Assembly: GCA_905221385.1 (NCBI GenBank)
Contig: CAJNCV010000005.1
Location: forward strand, 1-64,000
DNA from: a bacterium
GTDB lineage: Bacteria > Bacillota > Bacilli > Lactobacillales > Streptococcaceae
Direction of reading: 5' to 3'
Length of the DNA stretch: 64,000 nucleotides
This document shows positions 1 through 7,989 of the stretch, piece by piece. The notes beneath the pieces were generated by a model. It saw only the letters and a list, made by a program, of their open reading frames with translations. It searched no databases and was not told the origin of the DNA. Position numbers and translations under genes: made by a program. Numbering within the stretch: position 1 is the first letter of the stretch; every line of letters starts with the position of its first letter.

Positions 1-134
1 TCCCAGAACATAATCTCAGGAAGTCGGCTAAAGTCAGGCTTAAAGTGAAAGCCATTGAGCTTGCGGATGACAGTTGAAGTTGAAATGGAAAGTTGATGAG
101 CAATATCAGTCATAGACGTTTTTTCAATCTTCTT
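1..134 (-). pseudogene. IS1167-like (ISL3 family) transposase fragment
   Basis: Read on the minus strand, this stretch encodes EKTSMTDIAHQLSISTSTVI followed by a helix-turn-helix-like continuation with RKLNGFHF and SRLPEIM. That matches the middle of ISL3-family transposases such as pneumococcal IS1167, from memory of the family. An in-frame TAA lies at 135-137, just upstream of the homologous part, so the N-terminal half is missing here. The fragment runs off the left edge of the window, so the rest of the element cannot be judged. It is a dead remnant next to the two-component operon. Confidence 0.75.
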
Positions 135-288
135 TTACTAGAGAAAATAAAAAAACTATTAAAAATAGTATTACATCAGTATTTATAAGAATTTCTATTA
201 TATGGTAGCTAAGCTTCAAGTGAGTAATTTTTTAATTGCTGATAGGATTTGTCTACGTTCTGAGTTGATTTTGCAGCTTTCTTTTTTT

Positions 289-302
289 ATGACATTTGTC
301 AT
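289..302. promoter_or_regulatory. Palindromic operator candidate upstream of the TCS/ABC operon
   Basis: ATGACATTTGTCAT is a perfect 6-bp inverted repeat with a 2-bp centre. It lies about 50-60 bp upstream of the -10 box at 348-353, where no good -35 hexamer is visible. The position suits binding of an activator, and the operon encodes a NarL/LuxR-class response regulator. That this regulator binds here is inference. Confidence 0.4.
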
Positions 303-347
303 ATTTCCTAGTGACAGAAGCATCTAGCTCCGCTAACTTCAAAAGGC

Positions 348-353
348 TATAAT
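348..353 (+). promoter_or_regulatory. Probable -10 box of the TCS/ABC operon
   Basis: TATAAT precedes the first gene start (380) by 26 bp. The -35 region at about 325-330 is poor, consistent with an activator-dependent promoter. Confidence 0.45.
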
Positions 354-379
354 TGAAGTATGAAATGGAGGAAGAAGAA

Positions 380-571
380 ATGAAAAATACAATGATTGTC
401 GCAGTGAGTTTAGTAGCAGCAGGAGTTATGACCTATCTCATGTTCTCAGGATTGGACGAAGATTTCTATCATTTTCCTTGGGAGCTATTTGCTGGCTTTG
501 GGATGATATCTTGGCTTGTCAGAGAAGGTTTGAAATTAGTCAGAGATGTGAAAAAGGAGTTTGAGGAATGA
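380..571 (+). CDS. Small membrane protein, first gene of the TCS/ABC operon
   Basis: A 63-residue protein of unknown function. I chose the ATG at 380 over an upstream ATG at 353 because a GGAGGAAG ribosome site sits just before it. One hydrophobic helix (about residues 3-22, TMIVAVSLVAAGVMTYLMF) and a second weaker one (about 37-50) suggest an integral membrane protein with a charged C-terminus. Its stop overlaps the next start (ATGA), so it is translationally coupled to a second small membrane protein and then to the ABC ATPase. It could be an accessory or sensor subunit of the exporter. No family was recognised. Confidence 0.7.
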   Translation: MKNTMIVAVSLVAAGVMTYLMFSGLDEDFYHFPWELFAGFGMISWLVREGLKLVRDVKKEFEE

Positions 572-762
572 AAAAAACCATCATCTATCTCTTTATCGGT
601 CTGTCACTCTTGGTATGGTTAGTAGAAATGTTTACAGGTTGGTTTGACCAAACCTTGCTTCGCCAATTCATTCGTGGTGCTTGGGGGATTGGATTTATGA
701 TTTTCGTCGTTTTCCCTATGGGAATAGAGTGGTTGAAAGGAGAATCTCATGACTGTGATTAA
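568..762 (+). CDS. Small membrane protein, second gene of the TCS/ABC operon
   Basis: A 64-residue protein with two predicted transmembrane helices (IIYLFIGLSLLVWLVEMF near the N-terminus and GIGFMIFVVFPMGIEW near the C-terminus). It overlaps the gene before it by 4 bp and the ABC ATPase after it by 14 bp, a tightly coupled arrangement that argues for a shared role with the exporter. The coding frame is continuous and the start follows an AAGGAGTTTGAGG ribosome site. Function unknown; accessory membrane subunit is an inference from context only. Confidence 0.7.
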   Translation: MKKTIIYLFIGLSLLVWLVEMFTGWFDQTLLRQFIRGAWGIGFMIFVVFPMGIEWLKGESHDCD

Positions 763-1624
763 AGTTGAGAAATTGAATAAGAAAATAAAAGACAAGGAGA
801 TCTTGCGGAACATCTCTTTTGAAATCCACCATGGTGAATGTGTCGCCTTGATAGGACCTAATGGAGCAGGAAAGACCACTTTGATTGATTGCCTCTTGGG
901 CGACAAGTTCGTGAGTTCAGGTCAAGTTGTCATTCAAGGGTTTGCGCCAACAGATCCTCGATTAAAGCAGCTTATTTCTGTCTTGCCCCAAGAAAATGCA
1001 GTTGTCCAAAGCTTGAAAGTGAAAGAACTTCTATCATTTTTCAAGTCACTTTATCCCGACAGTCTTTCAGACAAAGAAATTGATGATTTGCTGAGATTCT
1101 CAGACAAACAGAAAAATCAGCTAGCGGGCAAGTTATCTGGTGGGCAAAAACGTTTGTTCTCTTTCGTGTTGGCTTTAATAGGTCGTCCGAAAATTCTATT
1201 TTTAGACGAGCCAACTGCTGCAATGGATACCTCGACACGTCAGCATTTTTGGGAAATTGTTAATCGATTAAAGAAAAATGGTGTCACCATTGTCTATTCT
1301 TCCCACTATATCGAAGAGGTGGAGCATACGGCTGACCGCATTTTGGTGCTCCATAAGGGAGAATTGATTCGCGATACGACGCCTTATGCCATGCGTGGTG
1401 AAGAACAAGAAAAACATTTTACGGTACCTCTAACTTATCAGGAAGTTATCAGAACTTTAGACCAAGTTCAAGAGATTGAAATCAAGCAAAATGCTCTTTC
1501 CTTCACAACCAAAGAAGCCAGCCAAGTATGGAAAGTCTTGCAAGAACAGGGCTGCACGATCGAAGAAATTGAAGTTCGTAATCGAACTCTCTTAGACAGT
1601 ATCTTCGAAACGACTCAAGACTAA
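749..1624 (+). CDS. ABC transporter ATP-binding protein (ABC-2 exporter type)
   Basis: A 291-residue ATPase of an ABC-2 exporter. The Walker A motif GPNGAGKTT is at residues 36-44, the Q-loop glutamine at 81, the signature LSGGQ at 129-133 and Walker B ILFLDEP at 149-155, followed by the D-loop AAMD and the H-loop histidine in SSHYIEE. All catalytic motifs are intact. The C-terminal 90 residues form the extension usual in drug or lantibiotic-type exporters. It is followed by its permease and then by a sensor kinase and response regulator, an arrangement often seen in systems that sense and export membrane-active compounds. The substrate cannot be named. Confidence 0.92.
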   Translation: MTVIKVEKLNKKIKDKEILRNISFEIHHGECVALIGPNGAGKTTLIDCLLGDKFVSSGQVVIQGFAPTDPRLKQLISVLPQENAVVQSLKVKELLSFFKSLYPDSLSDKEIDDLLRFSDKQKNQLAGKLSGGQKRLFSFVLALIGRPKILFLDEPTAAMDTSTRQHFWEIVNRLKKNGVTIVYSSHYIEEVEHTADRILVLHKGELIRDTTPYAMRGEEQEKHFTVPLTYQEVIRTLDQVQEIEIKQNALSFTTKEASQVWKVLQEQGCTIEEIEVRNRTLLDSIFETTQD

Positions 1625-1636
1625 AGGAGATTGACG

Positions 1637-2371
1637 ATGAAAAATATGACAAGTCTCATGAAAGTGGAAATCATTTTGATGAAACGGCAAGCCGTCTACT
1701 ACTTGCTTTCCATCGGACTTCCAAGTATGTTTTACCTTATTTTTTCTGGTATGATGTCAGGGTCAGATATTCCAGAAATTGCTCTTCAAGCCTATCTTTT
1801 TGCCATGACGCTCTTTAGTATCATGTCAAGCGCCTTTTTCAGCATTCCTAGCACACTCGAATCTGACAAGACAAACAACTGGCAAAAATTGATTCAACAT
1901 TCTCCCGTATCTATGATAGAATATTATGTATCAAAACTGTTCAGTACCCTACTGACTTTCCTTCTATCAATTATAGTTGTCTTTTCAGTTGGTCATTTTG
2001 TTCGTGGAGTTACTCTACCTTGGCTTGATTGGTTGGTAATCGGTGCTATTTTGCTGGTCGGAAGCGTGGTCTTTATCAGCATGGGTGTCTTGGTGAGCTT
2101 ACTTCCCAGTGCTCAACTGATGACGGTTATTGGAAATATTGCCTACATTGCTTTAGCTGTCCTAGGCGGACTATGGTTCCCTTTGAGTTCCTTCCCAGAA
2201 TGGCTCCAATCCATTGGAAAACTGACTCCAACCTATCAACTGATGCAGGTCGTCTCTACTTATATGGAGCACCACGAGTTTAACGTTCTTGCTGCCTTGA
2301 TTGTACTAGGCTATACAGTTTTCTTTGGTGTCTTGGTAAACCAGCTGAAAAAACGGATCGAGGTAAAATAA
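1637..2371 (+). CDS. ABC-2 type transporter permease
   Basis: A 244-residue membrane protein with about six hydrophobic helices, for example around GLPSMFYLIFSGMM and LLSIIVVFSVGHF. It ends in a short basic tail (QLKKRIEVK). The order ATPase-permease and the length match ABC-2 (YadH/DrrB-like) permeases. The ATG at 1637 is preferred over the in-frame TTG at 1631 because AAGGAGA lies at 1624-1630. It should form a transporter with the preceding ATPase in the cytoplasmic membrane. Confidence 0.88.
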   Translation: MKNMTSLMKVEIILMKRQAVYYLLSIGLPSMFYLIFSGMMSGSDIPEIALQAYLFAMTLFSIMSSAFFSIPSTLESDKTNNWQKLIQHSPVSMIEYYVSKLFSTLLTFLLSIIVVFSVGHFVRGVTLPWLDWLVIGAILLVGSVVFISMGVLVSLLPSAQLMTVIGNIAYIALAVLGGLWFPLSSFPEWLQSIGKLTPTYQLMQVVSTYMEHHEFNVLAALIVLGYTVFFGVLVNQLKKRIEVK

Positions 2372-2375
2372 ATCT

Positions 2376-4074
<1,699 letters not shown>

Positions 4075-4135
4075 TAAGAAGGGTTAAACAATTCCGAAAC
4101 GATAGCTTGAATCGAAGGAAATCCATACTAGAAAG

Positions 4136-4161
4136 GAGGAGGCAAATTGCCTCCTTTTTTT
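4136..4161 (+). terminator. Rho-independent terminator of the TCS/ABC operon
   Basis: GGAGGCAA and TTGCCTCC form a stem with almost no loop, followed by seven T residues. Confidence 0.85.
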
Positions 4162-4314
4162 GTTTGTAGTCACATATTTTCTAGAGAGTAGTTAATGAAT
4201 AAGCACCACTTACAAAAAGTTAGGGTTAAGGTGTCTAAGATTCTTAGTTTTGGGATGAGTGGCACATATTTTTACGAGTATTTTATTATGATGGTAAATG
4301 GATGTAGTCTGCAC

Positions 4315-4351
4315 TTGTATTATTTAGGATAAGTGGTATAATTAGTTATAC
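4315..4351 (+). promoter_or_regulatory. Promoter with overlapping operator for the AbrB-like regulator
   Basis: TTGTAT (4315-4320) and TATAAT (4337-4342) are spaced by 16 bp. The -10 box lies inside a perfect inverted repeat, GTATAA-TTAG-TTATAC (4336-4351), which would suit autorepression by the regulator encoded 30 bp downstream. The promoter is visible in the sequence; the autorepression is inference. Confidence 0.55.
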
Positions 4352-4379
4352 AAATCATACCACAAAGGGGGTAATAGTT

Positions 4380-4592
4380 GTGAAAGCACCAAAAGGTAAA
4401 TATGCTTGGACGGCTACAGTTGGAGAAAAAGGTCAAATAGTAATACCAAAACAGGCGCGCGATGTCTTTAATATCAAACCTGGCGATACGATTCTGCTTC
4501 TTGGTGATGAAAAGCGTGGAATTGCCATACCGCCGAAGGGAGCCTTTGCACACTTGATGGAAATTGCTTTTGAAGAGAAGGAGGATGAATAA
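4380..4592 (+). CDS. AbrB/SpoVT-type transcriptional regulator
   Basis: A 70-residue DNA-binding protein. The segment WTATVGEKGQIVIPKQARD, then FNIKPGDTILLLGDE, is the swapped-hairpin AbrB fold found in AbrB/MazE-like regulators. The start is GTG at 4380, supported by AAAGGGGGT 8 bp upstream. It is immediately followed by an ABC ATPase and a permease, with the ATPase ribosome site lying inside its last codons. It probably controls the exporter operon through the dyad at 4336-4351. No toxin gene is adjacent, so it is not a MazE-type antitoxin here. Confidence 0.85.
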   Translation: MKAPKGKYAWTATVGEKGQIVIPKQARDVFNIKPGDTILLLGDEKRGIAIPPKGAFAHLMEIAFEEKEDE

Positions 4593-4593
4593 A

Positions 4594-5328
4594 ATGAAGT
4601 ATGTTTTAGAGGTAAATGATATTACAAAAAAATATTCAGCATTTGAATTGAAACCTATAAGTTTTCATATTAAATCAGGTGAGGTTATGGGACTTATCGG
4701 TAGGAATGGAGCAGGTAAGACTACAGCAATTAAATCCATTCTAAATCTTGTTCATCCTGATGCAGGGAATGTCCGTATTCTTGGAATGGATTATCTGGAT
4801 AATGAAGATGAAATCAAACAACGAATTGGTTATGCAGTGGGAGGAACCAATTATTATAAAAGAAAAAAATTAAAGGATATTGTCGCCATTACTCGTATTT
4901 TTTATGATAACTGGGATGATGAATCGTATCGTCATTATCTTGATGCATTTAAGCTTGATGAAAATAAGAAAATTATGGAACTGTCTGAGGGGATGAAAGT
5001 AAAATTTTATCTTACTTTAGCTCTTTCTCATCATGCTAAGTTTTTGATTTTAGATGAGCCAACTAGTGGACTTGATCCAGTATCTAGAGATGAGATGAAT
5101 GAAATCTTTCGAAAACTAGCAGAAAAAGGGGTAGCAATCTTGTTTTCTACTCATATTACTAGTGATTTAGAGAAGTGTGCAGATACTATTACTTATATAA
5201 GAAATGGTGAATTGCTTTTATCTGAGAGAAAAGAGGATTTTATCAGTCATTACACGAAAGAAATAGGGCAGAAATCCACACTTGAAGATATTATGGTGCA
5301 TATTGAAAGGGAAGAGGTGAATTTGTGA
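4594..5328 (+). CDS. ABC transporter ATP-binding protein with unusual signature motif
   Basis: A 244-residue ATPase. Walker A GRNGAGKTT is at 36-44 and Walker B FLILDEP at 150-156; the H-loop is in STHITSD. The signature is LSEGM rather than LSGGQ (130-134), and the usual Q-loop glutamine is not evident (IGYAVGG). These variants are common in ATPases linked to small regulators, as in YtrB-like systems. The ATG at 4594 is preferred because GGAGG ends 9 bp upstream; ATG 4585 abuts the ribosome site. It is coupled to the permease (stop overlaps the next start). Substrate unknown. Confidence 0.88.
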   Translation: MKYVLEVNDITKKYSAFELKPISFHIKSGEVMGLIGRNGAGKTTAIKSILNLVHPDAGNVRILGMDYLDNEDEIKQRIGYAVGGTNYYKRKKLKDIVAITRIFYDNWDDESYRHYLDAFKLDENKKIMELSEGMKVKFYLTLALSHHAKFLILDEPTSGLDPVSRDEMNEIFRKLAEKGVAILFSTHITSDLEKCADTITYIRNGELLLSERKEDFISHYTKEIGQKSTLEDIMVHIEREEVNL

Positions 5329-5978
5329 TGAGAAAACTTCTCTATAAAGAAATGAAACTAACAGCAAATCCTTTGAGTTATTGGTTTATAACTTTTTCAG
5401 CTATTACGATGATTCCAAGGTATCCTATTCTTGTCGGTTCCTTTTTTATCTGTCTTGGTATTTTTTATACTTATCAACAAGTCCGAGAATGTGATGACAT
5501 CACCTACACGGTCATGTTGCCAGTTAGAAAACAAGATGTGGTTACGGCTAAATATTTATTTGTTTTATTTATCGAGTGCATAGCTTTCATATTATGTCTT
5601 TTTCTGACGATTATTCGGATGAGACTCTTAGGAGATGCCACACTGTATGTGACAAATCCGTTGATGAATGCAAATGCTGCATATCTTGGCTATATAATGC
5701 TTGTGTTTGCAACCTTTAACAGTGTTTTTCTCACAGGCTTTTTTAAAACAGCTTATAAGATTGGGAAGCCTTTTATCCTATTCTGCGCAGTTGCAACTGT
5801 CATAATATTCATGGGAGAGATATTACACCATATTCCTGGATTAGAAAGTTTGAATGATTCTTCAAATTTGAACGTACCACAGATAGTAATATTGCTTTTT
5901 GGTGTTGCCATGTTTAACTTATGCACCTGGTTTTCTTATCAGAAAGCTATAAAAGATTTCGAAAGAATTGATTTATAA
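5328..5978 (+). CDS. ABC-2 type permease, partner of the AbrB-linked ATPase
   Basis: A 216-residue protein with about six transmembrane helices (for example YWFITFSAITMI, FVLFIECIAFILCLFLTII and a C-terminal helix near FGVAMFNLCTW). The start ATG shares its first base with the stop of the ATPase gene; a GTG at 5325 is an alternative. Its length and position indicate the membrane half of an exporter with the preceding ATPase. No terminator follows directly, and the DNA after it is decayed coding sequence. Confidence 0.82.
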   Translation: MRKLLYKEMKLTANPLSYWFITFSAITMIPRYPILVGSFFICLGIFYTYQQVRECDDITYTVMLPVRKQDVVTAKYLFVLFIECIAFILCLFLTIIRMRLLGDATLYVTNPLMNANAAYLGYIMLVFATFNSVFLTGFFKTAYKIGKPFILFCAVATVIIFMGEILHHIPGLESLNDSSNLNVPQIVILLFGVAMFNLCTWFSYQKAIKDFERIDL

Positions 5979-5983
5979 AATTG

Positions 5984-6135
5984 AATACATTAAGTGTCCG
6001 TATTTTGCCGGAGAAAATCCAATAGAAAATGGTGCTGATAAAGAATTAAAAGTTGTGGAGCTGTTAGAACAGTGTTTCATATGGAAAAAATGTATGGGAG
6101 ATACCAAAATTGTAGGTATCAGAGCAACAAAATAA
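5984..6135 (+). pseudogene. Unassigned coding remnant after the permease
   Basis: An open frame without a start codon of its own reads IEYIKCPYFAGENPIENG and continues to a stop at 6133-6135. I do not recognise the family. Because it lies directly against a frame-broken acetyltransferase, it is best taken as part of decayed DNA. It could be the 5' part of the same lost gene or of a different one. Confidence 0.3.
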
Positions 6136-6480
6136 ATTTATATTTCCGTTTGGTACCTATGATGGTGAAATTCTTGTTGGTTTTATCATGATTAGCTATG
6201 ATGTGGTTGATTATTGGGATAATGCACCTGATATTGCAAGAGGAAACTATAGCCTTTGATGTTTAATGATTGATCAAAAGTATCAGAAAAAAAGGGTTTG
6301 GAAGGGAGTCCATTGCTCTTGGCTTGAATTTTATTAAATCTTTTTCCTATGGTAAAGCAAAGTGTTACTGGCTGTCATATTAATCCGGAAATAAAGTAGC
6401 TTGTAAATTATATCATTCATTTGATTTTAATGAAACTGGCGATATGGAAGGAAATGAGATTATTGCAATACTGGAGCTGT
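6116..6480 (+). pseudogene. GNAT acetyltransferase pseudogene
   Basis: Across two frames the DNA encodes FPFGTYDGEILVGFIMISYD, DYWDNAPDIARGNYSL, then YQKK, GFGRESIALGLNFIKSF and LYHSFDFNETGDM. This is the core of a GNAT N-acetyltransferase (the acetyl-CoA loop would be KKGFGRES). It is broken by an in-frame TGA at 6257-6259 (where relatives have Trp), an extra A in an A7 run near 6290 that shifts the frame, and a TAA in the following segment. The N-terminal domain is missing, and the C-terminus runs into an IS-end sequence at 6478. No functional protein is possible. Confidence 0.8.
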
Positions 6481-6530
6481 ACTGCACCCCAAAAGTTAGA
6501 CTGAAAAAATCTAACTTTTGGGGTGTTTTA
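6478..6530. repeat. IS3-family end folded into a 16-bp perfect hairpin
   Basis: TGTACTG is followed by CACCCCAAAAGTTAGA (6485-6500), a 9-nt loop, and the exact reverse complement TCTAACTTTTGGGGTG (6510-6525), then TTTTATTT. The sequence TGTACTG-ACCCC-AAAAGTT also occurs at the end of the IS remnant at 31663. It is probably a collapsed or MITE-like derivative of that element. It can act as a terminator just upstream of the str operon promoter. Confidence 0.65.
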
Positions 6531-6593
6531 TTTAGAAAAGCGGAGAAAGCTAGTATCAAAGAGCTAAAAGATCAGAATAAAAACGAAAAAATA

Positions 6594-6623
6594 TTGACAA
6601 TGAAGAAAAAATTGTGTTACAAT
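6594..6623 (+). promoter_or_regulatory. Promoter of the str operon (rpsL)
   Basis: A consensus TTGACA (6594-6599) and an extended -10 TGT-TACAAT (6615-6623) are separated by 18 bp. The untranslated leader is about 130 nt. Confidence 0.8.
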
Positions 6624-6759
6624 AATAGACGGTACTTTTTACTTTTGGTCTCTCAAAAGTGTACAGGGACGTGCTGACAAATGTTGCAAAAGTACACACA
6701 GATGGTAGCTGTCACCAAGTGTATCATCACCAAAAATAAAAAAACACAGGAGAATGTAG

Positions 6760-7173
6760 ATGCCTACAATTAACCAATTGGTTCGCAAACCGCGTAAATC
6801 AAAAGTAGAAAAATCTAAATCACCAGCTTTGAACGTTGGTTACAACAGTCATAAAAAAGTTCAAACAAACGTTTCTTCACCACAAAAACGTGGTGTTGCA
6901 ACTCGTGTGGGAACAATGACACCTAAAAAACCTAACTCTGCCCTTCGTAAATTCGCTCGTGTACGTTTGAGCAACCTTATCGAAGTTACTGCCTACATCC
7001 CAGGTATCGGACACAACTTGCAAGAGCACAGCGTGGTGCTTCTTCGTGGTGGACGTGTAAAAGACCTTCCAGGGGTACGTTACCATATCGTCCGTGGTGC
7101 ACTTGATACTGCAGGTGTTAACGATCGTAAACAAGGCCGTTCTAAATACGGTACTAAACGTCCAAAAGCATAA
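6760..7173 (+). CDS. rpsL: 30S ribosomal protein S12
   Basis: A 137-residue S12, the protein at the decoding centre of the 30S subunit. It starts [15 protein letters not shown] and carries the invariant [11 protein letters not shown] and [14 protein letters not shown] loops. The lysines of TPKK and VKD, where substitutions give streptomycin resistance in other bacteria, are wild type. CAGGAG precedes the ATG. It heads the str operon with rpsG 19 bp downstream. Codon use is strongly biased, as expected of a highly expressed gene. Confidence 0.99.
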   Translation: MPTINQLVRKPRKSKVEKSKSPALNVGYNSHKKVQTNVSSPQKRGVATRVGTMTPKKPNSALRKFARVRLSNLIEVTAYIPGIGHNLQEHSVVLLRGGRVKDLPGVRYHIVRGALDTAGVNDRKQGRSKYGTKRPKA

Positions 7174-7192
7174 GGAAAGGGGATAAAGAGAA

Positions 7193-7663
7193 ATGAGTCG
7201 TAAAAATAGAGCTCCAAAACGTGACGTATTGCCAGATCCGCTTTACAATTCACAATTAGTTACTCGTCTTATCAACCGCGTTATGCTTGATGGTAAACGT
7301 GGTACAGCTGCTTCAATCGTTTACGGTGCTTTTGAGCAAATCAAAGAAGCTACTGGCAACGATGCACTTGAAGTATTTGAAACAGCTATGGAAAACATCA
7401 TGCCTGTACTTGAAGTACGTGCACGTCGTGTTGGTGGATCTAACTACCAAGTCCCAGTTGAAGTTCGTCCAGAACGTCGTACAACACTTGGACTTCGTTG
7501 GTTGGTAACCATCGCTCGCCTTCGTGGTGAACACACAATGCAAGACCGTCTTGCAAAAGAAATCTTGGATGCTGCGAACAACACTGGTGCAGCAGTTAAG
7601 AAACGTGAAGACACTCACCGTATGGCTGAAGCTAACCGTGCCTTCGCACACTTCCGTTGGTAA
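7193..7663 (+). CDS. rpsG: 30S ribosomal protein S7
   Basis: A 156-residue S7, the primary assembly protein of the 30S head that binds the 3' domain of 16S rRNA. It starts [20 protein letters not shown] and contains the conserved [14 protein letters not shown] and [16 protein letters not shown]. It is co-transcribed with rpsL. A 326-bp spacer rich in inverted and direct repeats separates it from fusA. Confidence 0.99.
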
Positions 7664-7685
7664 GATAGGATACGAAAGCGTTAAG

Positions 7686-7762
7686 AAAGTCCCAGAGAAA
7701 ATAGGGAATCGAAGCAGGTTGTGATTGCAACCAATGAGATTCATCTTTTTCTCCAGACTTTT
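7686..7762. other. Long imperfect stem-loop after rpsG
   Basis: The arms 7686-7710 and 7738-7762 pair in three blocks (AAGTC/GACTT, GAGAAAA/TTTTCTC, GAATC/GATTC). They enclose a small hairpin, GGTTG...CAACC (7717-7732). The structure begins about 20 bp after the rpsG stop. It may stabilise or process the rpsL-rpsG message; this is inference. Confidence 0.4.
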
Positions 7763-7860
7763 AGCTTGAGTTCAACTCAGCTAACTTAAGCTTTTAGCCC
7801 GAGTTCAATTGAGTTCAACTCAGTTAACTTGAGCTTCTAGCCTGAGTATAATTCAACTCA
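7758..7860. repeat. Three degenerate tandem repeats in the rpsG-fusA spacer
   Basis: Units begin with CTTTTAGC (7758), CTTTTAGC (7791) and CTTCTAGC (7834). Each continues with a GAGTTCAACTC-type palindrome and, in the first two, CAG(C/T)TAACTT(A/G)AG. Unit lengths are about 33, 43 and 27 bp. There is no reading frame through the block. Confidence 0.6.
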
Positions 7861-7904
7861 CCATCTCGTAAGTTGAAACCAACAAAAACAAGATAAACAT
7901 TGAG

Positions 7905-7932
7905 AACGGGTAGGTCCTGCCTATCCGTTTTT
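7905..7932 (+). terminator. Terminator between rpsG and fusA
   Basis: AACGGGTAGG and CCTATCCGTT form a 10-bp stem with one G-U pair and a 5-nt loop, followed by TTTTT. It lies directly upstream of the fusA promoter. Confidence 0.75.
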
Positions 7933-7942
7933 ATTAAAATCG

Positions 7943-7951
7943 TGTTATAAT
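7943..7951 (+). promoter_or_regulatory. Extended -10 promoter of fusA
   Basis: TGT-TATAAT lies 38 bp before the fusA start and 11 bp after the terminator T-run. No good -35 is seen. It would let fusA be transcribed separately from rpsL-rpsG. Confidence 0.6.
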
Positions 7952-7989
7952 AGAATAGAAATCAAAAATAAATAGGAGAAACAAACCTC

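Noticed and set aside
4320..4553. Minus-strand frame of 77 codons opposite the AbrB-like gene
   Set aside because: No ribosome site; it mirrors a gene with clear homology on the other strand.
6444..6677. Open frame of 77 codons
   Set aside because: It is the tail of the GNAT pseudogene fused to the IS-end hairpin and the str promoter region; no ribosome site.
7313..7744. Long minus-strand frame (143 codons) opposite rpsG
   Set aside because: It is a shadow created by the strong codon bias of rpsG; no ribosome site or homology.
7741..7860. CRISPR-like array in the rpsG-fusA spacer
   Set aside because: Units vary in length and sequence, have no unique spacers and no cas genes are nearby.
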